From positions 1 through 24,820 of the forward strand of contig JAPDRN010000239.1 in NCBI GenBank assembly GCA_030247855.1: DNA of 24,820 bases, written 5' to 3'. Below the pieces are notes generated by a model. That model saw nothing but the letters and a program-made list of their open reading frames with translations. It was not told the DNA's origin and did not search any database. Positions 1 to 10,868 of this stretch are shown here, piece by piece. The position numbers and the translations under genes were made by a program. The stretch is from Knufia peltigerae (taxonomy: Eukaryota > Ascomycota > Eurotiomycetes > Chaetothyriales > Trichomeriaceae). Position 1 is the stretch's first letter; every line of letters begins with the position of its first letter.

Positions 1-3000
1 GTCATCCTTCGCACACATTCAGCTGACTCATCCCTCGCCGCTTTGCTCTCCCGCTAACGACTATTTAGTTAATTCGCTCCCTCGTCTACTCTCTTCTGCT
101 CCCTTCCTCTCTTTCGCGCTCCCCTTTCACCCCCTTCTGCTCCCTTATGGCTTTGGCACACTTCTACTATACTCCCTTATATGCTGGTGAGGTGTCTATT
201 TAGGCTCTAATATTATAAGTACTAATATTACGCACATTCTAGCCTTATAATAACTTTATCTAATTATATTTATAAGGACCTATTTTAGCCTTAATAAAAG
301 ATAAAATTCCTAAAAGAATCTCTAAGAGAATACTTTATTATGGTACATTACTAAATAGGGTTAACTAAATTTCTTAGCTCTATGAGATAATGCTTCTCTT
401 TCTCTTTTCTTTTCACTATTCTCTCTTTCTCTCTCTCTCTTAATCCTTATATTTTTCTCTACTCTCTCTCTATTTCTTATATAAATTAATCCTTTTACTT
501 AGTTTTCTTACTACCTAAATATATTTTCCTCACATTTTAACGTATTTTAATCTCTCTACTCTAGTTATTTACTTTTCCTTTTCTCTTAGCACTTATCTTT
601 CCTTAATCTTCTACTATATTTTAGTACTCACTATCTCACTCACTATTTTCTTATATTAAAGAGAAAGAAAACCGCGGCAAAAGTCTTTAATAAAGCGAAG
701 AAGAATAGCTAGTAGTTAATTATAGATATTAATATAAATAGTAATTAGATTAGTAAGTCTATTAAACTTAGAACTAAGCTAAACTATAATTAAATAATAG
801 CCCTCTAAAATAAGTAAGTTCTTTACTTACTTAAGAGTTATATTAATTTATATTAATAAAGATTAAAACTAGTGAGTAAATATAAATAGTAAAATCTTAG
901 TATTAGTCCCTATAATTTATAGCTTATAAAGTATTTTATAAAGAGTATTATAAAGATAAATTTAAGTCTATTTTATATAAAGTAATAATAAATAAACTTT
1001 AAAGCTAGTTAAAAGTGATAACCTAATAACTAAAAAATCTCTTATAAGGTATTAAAGTTAGTATACTATATTTATATCTTACTTTACTTCTATTAATAAA
1101 GCTAAGATTTTATTTTAGCACATTAAAATAGTGTTAAAGAAAAGGTTTAATCTCTTAACTAAATAATAATAGTTATATTTTATAATAGTGCCTTATTTTA
1201 TTATATTAATAAAACATAAGTAATAAAAGGATTAGTACTATTATATTTATCTAAGAAGTTTAGTTTAGAATTATGTGACCTATACTCTTTTTATTTATAC
1301 GCTATTAAGAGTGAGAGAGATCTTTAAATCTAATATATATTATAACTTTAGTTAAGAGTTACTATATAAGGTAAGAATATAGCTACCTAATTTAAGATAA
1401 ATCTATACTAATAATTTGGACACAGAATATTATCTTTATTATCTTTAAGAATGAGAAAGGAGAGGCAGAACTTACTATATAGGCTATGCGCGACATAAAA
1501 GGCTTCACTAATAAGTCACATAAAAGGTAAATTAACTGAAAACTTTTTTGTCTCCGCTTTTAATGAGTATCCTTTCTAATATTACACTTTCACTAGGTTA
1601 TAACATAATATGTATAAGAATATATAGTCACTATACGCGAACTTAGTTCTATCTCTACTAGCTATCACTCTCACTAATAGCGCCTTCTAAGATTACCTTA
1701 TCTTTAAGGAAATTAAGGTAATCCTAGCTCCTATTAATAGGTCCTTATATTATCTTTAAATTTAAAAAGAGTTACACTAGGTACTCTTTTTTCGGACTAT
1801 ATCTTCTAAAGGCCTAATAGAAAAGATTTAATCTATAGTTTCCTTTAGTAATGAGCTAGTTAGCTTAGGCTATTAAGCTAGGTATAAAGAAAATATTTAG
1901 GTTTATAATTTTAGGAGGGAAGTCTTAGTAAAGACTAATAATAAATTTTACTTAATAAGATTATTAGTATAGAAAGTACTAACTTTAGGCGTAAATAATA
2001 GCTATTTAATTATTAAGAGAATAAAGTTTATTAGCCATGAGAATTCTAACACATTCTTTAGTTTATATATGCCTTAAATTAGTACTATTAATAAGTAATT
2101 TAGCTACTAAGGTAAAGCGCGCCGCACTATTTACCTTAAGGGCTTTTATAGCCTCTCACTATAGCACTACCCATAAATACTATAATCACTACTAGCGAAG
2201 GTAAAGACAAATTTAAAAGAGCGGGCTAACTTTATTACACTTAATGAGGAGATTAAGTCCCTTAGAGAATAAATTTAATACCTTTTAGTTAGGCATAATA
2301 ATAAGTAAGAACAAATTTATTAAGAGAAACTATACTAGTAGAAACACTAGATAATGTTAAAAGAGCTTAGTAAGTAATAAGAGATTTAACCCTAAAAGGT
2401 TAACTAAGACATAAAAACTGAGGTGTCATCGATCGCATTATTACCTAGTTTCTTTAGCTATATCTAGTAGCTAAATCCGCCTTATAACTATCTAGCCTTC
2501 TCTCTTTCCCTTAATATCTCTCTTCAGAGTTTAGAGGGGTATATAGCTCTTTAGGACATAATTACTCTATATTAAGAGAACTCTAAGGTAGCCTACCGCC
2601 TAAGTCTACGTCTAAAGAGCGGCTATTACCTAGTATTAATATATGCAGTAGAGATAAAAAGGTAAGTAACTCCTTTAAACTTACCCTTAGAACTTCTTTA
2701 ATTCCTATTTAGTAAGTAGTACCTAGCTAACTAACTTAACTTTAATAGCCTCTATCTTAAAACCTAATAGGATCATATTTACTGGTGTTATAAAGCTAGT
2801 CTTAAAGGTAAACATGGCATAGCTAAGTTATACTTTCACTATAATGAGTGAGTTACTAGTAAGTAGGGCTGGCACAAGTATTACTAGCGCTATCTAAATA
2901 AGCTTAAGTCACTCTTAGTTTAGTGAAATCCCCTAATCTTCTATTAGACCTTAGCTATAGCTAGTTAATACTCTTTCTATCTATTTAATATGCTTCTCCT

Positions 3001-3290
3001 ACCTAATGAGTAGTTCTATTAGTTCACGAAAAAGCTACCCTAGTAGTAGTATCTAGATAGGCATTTTAATAGGCTTAAGAAGAAAAATAAGCTCGCTTTC
3101 GCATCAGATAAGATAAAGGTAACATTATGTCCTAACCCATAATGCGCGCTCTCCTTTAACACTATCGTAGATCTCTAATATTATACTTAGAATACCCACT
3201 ATTACAAGCGAACTAAGGCCAGCATAAGTGTTAGGAACAGCCTATAGAATAGGCAGAGTAATAACACAATACAAATAGGTCTTCCTATCT
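1..3290. repeat. AT-rich RIP-like block, left flank
   Basis: This stretch is strongly AT-rich and full of TAA, TTA, CTAG and TATA words, with no open reading frame of useful length. Stops occur every few codons in all frames. That is what heavy C-to-T mutation at CpA (RIP) does to duplicated DNA in ascomycetes, so it is probably an old transposon or repeat that can no longer be identified. Around 2,200-3,250 the base composition is slightly more mixed, as if a once-coding element lies there, but I recognise no domain. A 13-bp pyrimidine-rich direct repeat (CTTCTGCTCCCTT) occurs at 93-105 and 134-146. CT-rich microsatellite-like sequence lies near 400-480. Confidence 0.7.
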
Positions 3291-3460
3291 AGGTGCTCTA
3301 GTTACAGAACTCAAAGCATAAGGAAGAGAAGTTCCTCGTGCGGGAAGCCTGCGATAGTTGTGCGGTTCCCCTGAGTTCTCTTGGCGTTGCGTGCTTGGCA
3401 GGTACGCTTGGCGTGGAGTCTTGAGATGTCGTCTGTTCTCTGTTCTGTTTACTCATGACA
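3290..3460. other. GC-richer island inside AT-rich flank
   Basis: About 170 bp of balanced composition sit abruptly inside AT-rich DNA. No ORF or RNA fold was recognised. The right edge ends with a TGTTCTGTTTACTCATGACA-like segment, immediately followed by AT-rich sequence again. It could be a piece of a younger insertion, such as an LTR fragment, or DNA that escaped RIP. No terminal repeats or target-site duplication could be confirmed, so the identity is open. Confidence 0.3.
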
Positions 3461-3900
3461 GTTAGATAGCTAGATATATACTATTATAACTATAGTGTCT
3501 AGAAACTTCTATCTTAAGCGATATCTTAATAGCTTAATAAGCATATTATTATCCTTCTCTTTAGCTTTCCTCTAACTTAGGACACCATAGCGGGTAGATA
3601 ATTATTATCTACATTATATAGAGAATTATCACTCCATAAATTTATCATCTCTTTTTTTTTGGTAAGACTTCATTATGAGAATAGAAGGAGTGAAAATAGG
3701 GCGCATAATTAAAAGGATAATATAATTAGACTACTAGATATAGTTAGATATTAAGAATCAGCATAGGTCCACGTTATATACAATATATACTAACTAGGTA
3801 AGATAGCCTAATAGTTATAAGAGGACTCCAGAGAGAACTCATGGTAATAATGCCAGAGAGAAAGTGTTAAAAACTTGACCGTCCAGTGTAATTAAAACAA
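3461..3900. repeat. AT-rich RIP-like sequence, continued
   Basis: AT-rich, stop-dense sequence resembling 1-3,290. It has no ORF and no recognisable gene. Composition returns to gene-like values between about 3,830 and 3,960, just before the alcohol dehydrogenase remnant. Confidence 0.6.
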
Positions 3901-3961
3901 TAAAATCGCACTGGTGCAAGAGAACTTTACTTTCTGATATGAGAATGATAGCCCTACCGGT

Positions 3962-4345
3962 CAACTTGGCCAACCGTGCCGCGTTCCCTACAGTGGCGCG
4001 AATTCCCCGAGCGGGAAGTAATTTGGAGCCAGGACTCGGTCCGAAGATGTGCTGAAGAGAGTCAAAGAAGTGGTTCCAGAAGGTGTAAGGTACGCCGTGG
4101 ACTGTACCGGTGTATCGAGTGTTATCGAGACCATGATGGAGTGCCTAGCCATACGGGGAAGGGCGGCGCAGGTCGGGATCCCGACGCCGGACAAAACTGT
4201 TCCTATCAACATCTTGCAGCATCTCCTGAGGGGGCAGGAATACATGGGGTGCGCAGGTGGTGATTGCGTGGCGAGTGAGATGATTCTGTATCTCATACGG
4301 TAGCACGAGGAGGGTAAGTTCCCATTGGAGAAAATCCTAACAAAC
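3962..4345 (+). pseudogene. Zinc-type alcohol dehydrogenase (MDR) remnant, C-terminal part
   Basis: Frame 3962/4049 reads as the C-terminal half of the Rossmann domain of a medium-chain, zinc-type alcohol dehydrogenase. It contains YAVDCTGVSSVIETM, then a glycine-rich GRAAQVGIPTPDKTVPI strand-turn and a QEYMGCAGGD segment. After a stop the same frame continues as HEEGKFPLEKILTN and ends at TAA 4343-4345. Two in-frame stops break it, TAA at 4019-4021 and TAG at 4301-4303, where homologues keep coding. Both could come from CAA or CAG by C-to-T change at CpA, as RIP does. The catalytic zinc domain and the start are absent upstream, where AT-rich DNA begins. Intact members oxidise alcohols or reduce aldehydes with NAD(P). 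This copy cannot make a complete enzyme. Confidence 0.75.
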
Positions 4346-4582
4346 TAACAATACATACTTAGTACTGAGTTATCCGTACCTCAAGCCACTTAACTCAATT
4401 AACGCTTTGGAGGGTAGGTAGGATCATGCTCTTCTCCTCGTACCGCTCGTCACAGAGACATTCCGAGCAGCCTTCGAGGCAGTGGCATGTGACGTGGCAT
4501 GGACTATGTCGTCTAGACGGAATATATATCTATCTTGTTTATTCAGGGCCGGTAGACAAAAATGCAGGAACAGTTGAGCAGG
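4346..4582. other. Intergenic region, no gene seen
   Basis: About 240 bp between the alcohol dehydrogenase remnant and the 3' end of the SDR gene on the minus strand. Short frames exist, but none has a recognisable motif. It should hold the SDR terminator and poly(A) region. Confidence 0.5.
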
Positions 4583-5827
4583 CTACAAGTCCGAGCTTGT
4601 TCCTGCCTGAGCTTTCTTGACCAGATCCTGGAATCTCCCAGCTTCAGTCATGTCCACACTCTTGAAACCCATCGCGGTGGCAGTGGCGGCCATGACTTCC
4701 TCCTCAAGTTCCTTATAACGACCATTGACACAGTAGATGGTTTGCGCGTGGCGAGTCGGGTCTGTAACCAGGAGGCCGACAGCCAGCGCCACTTTTGAAG
4801 GCGGTTGGACACTGAGGCCCATTTTTTCGAAAGCGGCATGGGGCAGGCTGCAGGAGTCTCATTTAGCCACGAATCGCGTCTCATGGAGACAGAGAGAACA
4901 CCTCAGACGGTAGACTTTGATTGGTAAATGATGGGGAGTTCTTGATGCTTTTTTTATTGGGGCTGGGGGAATGGGGAGGGAGCACGTACGAGACGATTGG
5001 TGTAGCCGTCCAGCTAGGAGCAACCGCATTGACGCGGATAGGAACATTGGGATAGAAGTGTTCGCGAATGCCTCGAAGAATACCGACAACACCATGTTTC
5101 GATACAGCTGCAAACAGGATCAGGATCTCTGCTTCTTCAGGGCTCGAGGGTCCAGCTCGGTATCAGCATAGAAACACTTACTGTAGTCTGCGTGACCAAA
5201 GGGTTGATAGCCTAGTTGCTCGGATCGATCTTGTCAGCCGCTCGAAATTCGGCCAGACCAACAGGAAAACGCCAGCAGCAGCTTACCTGCGACCGATGTA
5301 GTCATGATCACACTACCTCCAGTCTCTTGTTTTTGCATATAGTGAAGAGCCAGCGCAACAGTGTTGGCCACAGCAACCAGATTAATTTCGAGACACAGCC
5401 TTGTGGGCTCAATCAGGTCACCATTATCCTTCGAGGCTAGCTGCAGATAATTGGCCTTTGGGGAAATGCCGGCATTTGCAAAGGCAACGTCGATTTTGCC
5501 GTGGTCGTCAATGACTTTGCGGAAGAGGGATGCGAGGTCTGTCCAGGAGGTCACGTCCGTCTTGATGTAGTGTGACCGTGGAAGAGTTCTCGGCGGCGGG
5601 TTCAAGTCGGCTTGAATCACGACGGCCCCCTTGGAGCTGAAGAGCTCCGAGGTGGCGAATCCGATTCCTGACGAGCCTCCTGTGAATGGTAGACGACAAT
5701 GAGCATAGGGGCAACAGGGGGGCAAGCCCGGATATTCCAAAGGGCTTTACTTCATACCAGTAATGATGGCGACCTTGTTTTCTAACCCGTGAATCTCGTC
5801 TTCGGCGATGTCGAAAAAGGCGGACAT
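4583..5827 (-). CDS. Short-chain dehydrogenase/reductase (NAD-type), 5 exons
   Basis: Predicted 291-aa classical SDR, an NAD(P)-dependent alcohol/ketone oxidoreductase, probably cytosolic. Exons by splice signals: 5827-5758, 5679-5287, 5211-5182, 5107-4990, 4847-4583. The four introns are 78, 75, 74 and 142 nt, all GT-AG, and the frame closes at 876 nt. Start chosen: ATG 5827, giving MSAFFDIAEDEI before the first beta strand. Visible motifs are the cofactor loop TGGSSGIG (residues 23-30), an acidic residue ending strand 2 (D48, favouring NAD over NADP), NAG at 92-94, Ser152, and the catalytic Y164-x3-K168 created only after splicing of exons 3 and 4. It resembles fungal 15-hydroxyprostaglandin-dehydrogenase-like SDRs, but the substrate cannot be told. 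It is divergent from the monooxygenase at 6742, with which it shares about 0.9 kb of promoter. The fourth intron is the least certain. Confidence 0.88.
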
Positions 5828-6216
5828 GGTTGTGACAGGTCCAACAAAAGGTTCTCCGTCAATAAACGAGGAAGTAGGGAGGAAAAATGGAGAGAGGGAT
5901 ATGATGTTGGTAGGCAAACGTAAAGGGCTTTTAAATGATCACAGGTGTCCATTCCACAATGCCGTTTCTGTTTGGGAGCGGACTTGTATCTCTCATACCG
6001 ATCGTGGCAGCCTCTGCTCCAGGACCAGCATCTTGACCGCCAGACTTCTACAGACGTTCAACAAGGTCAGATAATAACCGAGCCATGACCGAGGGAAACA
6101 AAGGATGTTCACTGGCATGGTGGTGGAAGGTGGATGCGGTCGGTGGTGGAGGAGCCAGTCCAGAAGCCGGGATCCGTCCTTTTTTGGTTATCTGGTCACC
6201 GTCGGGGTGCAGGCCG

Positions 6217-6228
6217 CGGTGTAAACCG
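6217..6228. promoter_or_regulatory. CGG-N6-CCG inverted repeat, candidate Zn2Cys6 site
   Basis: The sequence CGGTGTAAACCG has CGG half-sites in everted-complement arrangement with a 6-bp spacer, the spacing known for Ppr1-type Zn2Cys6 sites. It lies about 390 bp from the SDR start and 515 bp from the monooxygenase start. A near copy, CGGTGTAAACGG, lies at 15810-15821 in the other divergent promoter. A single 10-bp match between two regions of this size is expected about once by chance, so this is only a candidate. Confidence 0.35.
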
Positions 6229-6580
6229 GGTTCGTGTCGTAAGCGCCGTCGAGCAGTATCGGGACTAGGGGTGTGGGAGACATATGAAGTGCACAAACTA
6301 TCTTAGCTAGTTTGCTGGGGAGCTTCATCCTAAACTCCACTGGTATCAGCCGCGCTTAGACTTCAGTTCAAGGAGTGGAGTCAACCCCCTCAAACTCCAC
6401 TAGCAACTACATATGCAGCTCCGGGGAAATGCAATGGAGACTTTCTTTGATCTCTCGCATGTCTGTGTGATACCCGCGGTGTGGTCATAGAGCTTCGTGT
6501 ACAGATGCGATCCCGCGAAGAGTTGATTTCGACCGAGCCACCTCTGTTGTCCTCTCAGGGATACCGCTCCTTCGCGGCAT

Positions 6581-6587
6581 TATATAA
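6581..6587 (+). promoter_or_regulatory. TATA box of the monooxygenase gene
   Basis: TATATAA, preceded by CAT and followed by GG, lies 155 bp upstream of the monooxygenase ATG in an otherwise GC-balanced region. Position and sequence fit a core promoter with a 5' UTR of roughly 100-130 nt. Confidence 0.45.
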
Positions 6588-6741
6588 GGTTGCAAGTTTG
6601 TAGGTATTTGCAGAACGCGACCCTGACGTTCCTTGGATGTAGCGCTGAGCCACGACATTGCGTGAAGAATCTCCTTTGTCCTAAAAGCTCCGGTAATTCT
6701 TCCCCCAACCACCGCTGCCACTGAATGACAATCAAAGAGTC

Positions 6742-8493
6742 ATGCCAGCCACTAACAACTCCAACGGCGATTGTTCCGTCACGTGCGACGCAATCATCGT
6801 TGGAGCCGGCCTCAGCGGCATCTTTGCTGTGTACAAATTGCGCAAGCTTGGACTCAACGCCAAAATCTTCGAGGGAGCCCCCGATTTTGGCGGCGTCTGG
6901 TACTGGAACCGCTACCCTGGCGCACGTGTTGATTCGGAGACGCCCTTCTACCAACTGAACATTCCAGAAGTCTGGAAAGACTGGACCTGGTCTTGCCGCT
7001 ATCCTGACCAGAAAGAGTTGCTGTCATATGTGCACCACTGTGACAAGATTCTGGGCTTGAGAAAAGACGTGTACTTCGGAGCTGAGGTGGTTGATGCGCG
7101 GTATGCCAGAGACCTGGGCACCTGGACTGTCAAGACGTCTGCTGGCCATGTTGCAACGGCAAAGTATCTCATTCTCGCTACGGGTTTGCTCCACAGGAAG
7201 CACACTCCTGCACTCCCGGGCCTGGCCGATTTCAATGGGAGGGTGATTCATTCGAGCGCCTGGGATGAAGACTTCAGCGCAGAGGGCCAGAGAGTCGCCG
7301 TCATTGGTGCCGGGGCCACAAGCATCCAGATTGTTCAGGAGTTGGCCAAGAAGGCTGACCAAGTAACCATGTTTATGCGAAGGCCGAGCTATTGTTTGCC
7401 CATGCGGCAACGAACGATGGATAGGAACGAGCAGACAGCCTGGAAGGCCTACTACCCAACGTTGTTTGAAGCGAGTCGAAAGTCTCGGATTGGTTTCCCG
7501 GTCCAGGCACCGTCGGTCGGCATCTTTGAAGTTAGCCCCGAGCAGCGGGAGGCTTATTTCGAAGAGTTGTGGGAGCGTGGGGGGTTTAATTTTCTTGCTT
7601 GCCAGTACCGAGAAGTCATGGTTGACAAAAATTCCAACCGACTTGTCTACGACTTCTGGGCTAAAAAGACTCGAGCTCGCATCGTCGATCCGGCAAAGAG
7701 AGAGCTCATGGCTCCTCTGAAGCCGCCGTACTGGTTCGGCACCAAGCGTTGCCCACTGGAGAGCGACTACTATGAAATGCTGGACAAGCCGAGCGTCGAA
7801 ATTGTGAATCTACAACAATCGGCCATTGTGGCTGTTACAAAGACAGGGGTGGTCTTGAGTGACGGCAGCAATCGGGAATGCGACACGATCGTGCTGGCGA
7901 CAGGTTTCGACAGTTTCACTGGCTCGTGAGTGTGTTCGATCGTGGCTCGAGTCCGGACGTTTGACTGACTTTGAAAGATTGACACATATGGGCTTGAAAA
8001 ACAAGCACGGAGTCGATCTGAAGGAGGTGTGGAAAGATGGGATATCTACTTATATGGGAGTCTTCTCTCATGGCTTCCCCAATGCCTTCTTCGTCGCCAC
8101 GGCTCAAGGTAAGTCGATACCTGTTCCTCGACACCCCTCCGTCCAAGGCTCGTCGCTGAATCCACACCAGCTCCCACCGCCCTTTCCAACGGCCCAACAA
8201 TCATAGAAACCCAAGTCGACTTGATCGCCGATACAATTGCAAAGTTGGAGGCCGAGCACGCCACGTCCGTCGAGGCGACGAAATCAGCACAAGAGGCATG
8301 GTCGGTTTTGATTGCCCAGATGAACGAGCACACTCTGTTCCCTTTGACTGATTCGTGGTGGACTGGAGGCAACATCCCTGGGAAAGCAACACGTGCTTTA
8401 ACTTTTATAGGTGGGATTGCTCTATATGAGCAGATCTGTCAAGAGAATGTGGCCAATTGGGATGGATTTGATGTGCTTCATGCTCCGTCCTAA
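6742..8493 (+). CDS. Baeyer-Villiger-type flavin monooxygenase, 3 exons
   Basis: Predicted 545-aa class B flavoprotein monooxygenase, using FAD and NADPH with O2 to insert oxygen next to a ketone and give an ester or lactone. Exons 6742-7925, 7978-8108, 8171-8493, with introns of 52 and 62 nt, GT-AG; the total is 1,638 nt. The FAD-binding GxGxxG is GAGLSG (21-26), followed by a WYWNRYPGARVD block typical of BVMOs. The fingerprint FxGxxxHxxxW is present as FNGRVIHSSAW (164-174), with Asp175 where many have Pro or Asp. The NADPH loop is GAGATS (189-194). The C-terminal GFPNAFF and APTALSNGP motifs, found in cyclohexanone/cyclopentanone-type members, appear after splicing. Length matches the family (about 540). 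It is divergent from the SDR and upstream of the regulator. The substrate is unknown. N-hydroxylation is the less likely alternative because of the intact BVMO fingerprint. Confidence 0.93.
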
Positions 8494-8993
8494 GTGCCTG
8501 AGGGTCGGTGTTGAGTCCAGCACCTTCGCAGCGCAGGCGGATACCACGGTCACGAAGTAGGTAGTCAACTTACCAAGGTGTAATTCGAGACCACTCCTAG
8601 TAAAGTGCGTCGGATTCTGATTAATCTCCATGGACAATGACTCTGTTGCTGTTGAGCGAGGAGAGGAAGGGGAACAACGCGAGCGAGGGAGCGTGATAAG
8701 AGGACATTGAGAGGTTCTGCGGAGGTTTCCAAGTTATCAGCGAGTCACTAGTTAGGGAGCCGTGTGGCCCGAAAGGCCCCGCATTTACCCAGGGCGGTGG
8801 TCTGGACCTCGGCGTGGTTGTAGTGTAACTTGTCTCCTTACTTCTACTTAAAGCCTTGGTGACCCCCTCAACGACGATACATGGTAGCCTATCCGCACGT
8901 CGTCGTCCTTATTCTGTAGAATGTTTTAATGATTCCCAAACTCGCCCTTCCCCGGAACAAAGCCACCATTTGACCATCATTCTCCGCCTTCAC
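8494..8993. promoter_or_regulatory. Intergenic/promoter region upstream of regulator
   Basis: About 500 bp between the monooxygenase stop and the regulator start. No gene is seen. A frame open from 8856 into the regulator begins with TTG, so it does not supply an earlier start. A GGTGTTGAGTCCAGCACC segment near 8506-8523 is a loose inverted repeat with GGTG/CACC arms and could bind a regulator, but the support is weak. Confidence 0.35.
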
Positions 8994-10640
8994 ATGGCCT
9001 TGTCGACAATACCGCCAGTGCGGCAGCGTCGTCCTAGAAACTCTCGGACCAAGACTGGCTGTCTTGTATGTCGGCTCCGGCGCAAAAAATGCGACGAAGC
9101 AACGCCCACTTGCAAAAATTGTGTCAGAAACAACCTCATCTGCTCTTGGCCGCGGACCCTTGTGCACAGCTCCTCTCAGCGCCGCTCTGATCTTGGCTGG
9201 CGCATCAGACTTCAAGAAGGAGTCTTGGACGCGACCACGAGGATCAAGGCAGAACGGGAACTGAGGCCCACTGATGAGCACCTTCACGTCACACAAGACA
9301 TCCTCAAAGACGATGTCACCTCGCAGCGGTTGGGCGCCAGCAAGGGCAGGCTGCCAACTCCGTCGTGCTCCAAGATTTGGGCAAATCCTTCTGTTTGGGA
9401 ACCCGCGATCATCAAAACCTCGGAGTCTCAGACTCTATTGAGTCACTTCATGAACGAGACGGCGGTCCAGCTTGTTGCCCGAGAACCGCAACACAATCCC
9501 CTGCTGAGTTTCGTGCTTCCTTGGGCACACTCGGAAACCATGATTATGGATGCCATGATGGCCTTGGGCGGCGCCCATGTCAGCCACAAGACGGGAAATC
9601 CGGCATTGAGAGCGGCCACGACCAAGCATTACTTGTCTGGCATCCGAGGGCTCAAGTATGCGCTGACGCACTGGAATTCTGGTGCCCCGCAGGCCACGGT
9701 GCGCCTGTTAACCGTTGCCATGTTGCTGTGTCAGTATGAAGTAAGTGGGTGCAAGTGGCCATCGGCGTAGTCGGTTCTTTCTTCGTGACCTCCTTCCAAT
9801 TTGTGATGAGACTGACTCTGTTCTTAGGCTGTCACGTGCAATCGCCGCATCATTGCATACTACCATCTTCGCGCCAGCCGAGAATTCATCAGCACAATCT
9901 TTGAAGCTGGAGTCGGCAATCTCTTAAGCCAGCAGCGCGAGGTCTTTGGCTTCCTGTTGGAGTACTATACATATATGGCCATCGTGCGCAACATCACCAT
10001 CACGTCGGACCGCCGGATGGATGTGGTGGCTTCGGACTGGTTTGTTCAGTCTCTGCAGCACCTGCAGGGGTACCAAACCTTTGGCAGCATGCTCGGGAGC
10101 TCCTGGGAGCTCTATGAGCTCATCCCCACCATTCCCCTGCTCCAGGACCTGGATGGGGAGCCATGGACCATGGCGTACCTTGATCTGGAGGAAAAGATTA
10201 TAAACTGGTCACCGGCGATGACAACTCGATCTGAGACGCCAGCCTGGGTCCAAAGCTCGACTGCAGTGGATCGCATCTATCAAATTGCTCTGTTGACTTT
10301 CCTGTACTCGGCACGGTACATGAAAAATGACGACAAGGACGAATTCTGCCAGAAACTTGACCCTATCATTATCGAATTTCGCGTCCTGTGCGGCCAGCTG
10401 AGGGGTTCGCCGTCACGCACCAGGCTGCTGTGGCCCCTGCTGGTCATCGGCTCGTGTCTCAGCTCGCCAGAGGATCGGCAGAAAATGTGTTCGGGCTTGT
10501 CAGGGTCCACGTACGACATGGCCATCACTCAGCGAGCGGTGGAGATATTGCAGATGACTTGGGAGCTGGACAAGGAGGGCATGTATGGCCCAGTGGCCTT
10601 GGAGACCGTCGTGAAGAGTCATGATTTTTGTGTGAGTTAA
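8994..10640 (+). CDS. Zn(II)2Cys6 transcription factor, 2 exons
   Basis: Predicted 519-aa fungal transcription regulator acting in the nucleus. Exons 8994-9740 and 9828-10640 flank an 87-nt GT-AG intron; the total is 1,560 nt. The binuclear zinc cluster is perfect, C-x2-C-x6-C-x6-C-x2-C-x6-C at Cys23, 26, 33, 40, 43 and 50, with the basic stretch RLRRKK. A basic N-terminal tail (RQRRPRNSRTK) precedes it. The rest is helical and resembles the Fungal_trans_2 (Acr2/Uga3-like) middle region, with LLWPLLVIGS and a final ILQMTWEL helix. The first ATG in frame is 8994. The frame is open further 5', but without an ATG. The stop follows CVS, and a hidden last intron at GTGAGT (10635) cannot be excluded. 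It sits inside the cluster, convergent with the amine oxidase, and is the obvious candidate pathway regulator. Uga3-like factors often control nitrogen-compound use. Confidence 0.9.
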
Positions 10641-10868
10641 TGGGTATGACGGGCCAGATAAATCCATTGTCTGCTCCCAGCCACTTGAATGGGCTTGGAG
10701 AAGCCATGTCCTAGCTTAAGACGGCAATGTTTTCTGTCTGAGAGGTGATCTACGGTTGTCGTGTTGGTGAAATCGTTGGGCGTTTTGCTCGAGAAGGAAT
10801 GGGCCGTTTGCCCTGGATTCTGCATTTCAACGCGTCCCCTGTCATGTCGAACATCTGCACAACTACAA
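10641..10868. terminator. Convergent 3' intergenic region
   Basis: 228 bp separate the stop codons of the regulator (+) and the amine oxidase (-). It must hold both poly(A)/termination regions. No ORF belongs here, and no strong hairpin or tract was seen. Overlapping 3' UTRs are likely. Confidence 0.4.

Larger units (their letters stand above)
5828..6741. promoter_or_regulatory. Divergent promoter between SDR and monooxygenase
   Basis: 914 bp without a credible gene, between start codons pointing away from each other. On the monooxygenase side there is a TATATAA at 6581-6587. It contains three copies of ACTCCACT or its complement (6334-6341, 6374-6381 inverted, 6394-6401) and a CGG-N6-CCG inverted repeat at 6217-6228, a site type bound by Zn2Cys6 dimers. 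Co-regulation of the two genes by the regulator at 8994-10640 is an inference. Confidence 0.55.

Noticed and set aside
7024..7410. Long minus-strand frames under the monooxygenase (and similar shadow frames under other genes)
   Set aside because: They are antisense to strongly conserved coding sequence and show no motif of their own.
8856..8993. Earlier start for the Zn2Cys6 regulator at 8856
   Set aside because: The codon there is TTG. The first in-frame ATG is 8994 and gives the usual short basic N-terminus before the zinc cluster.
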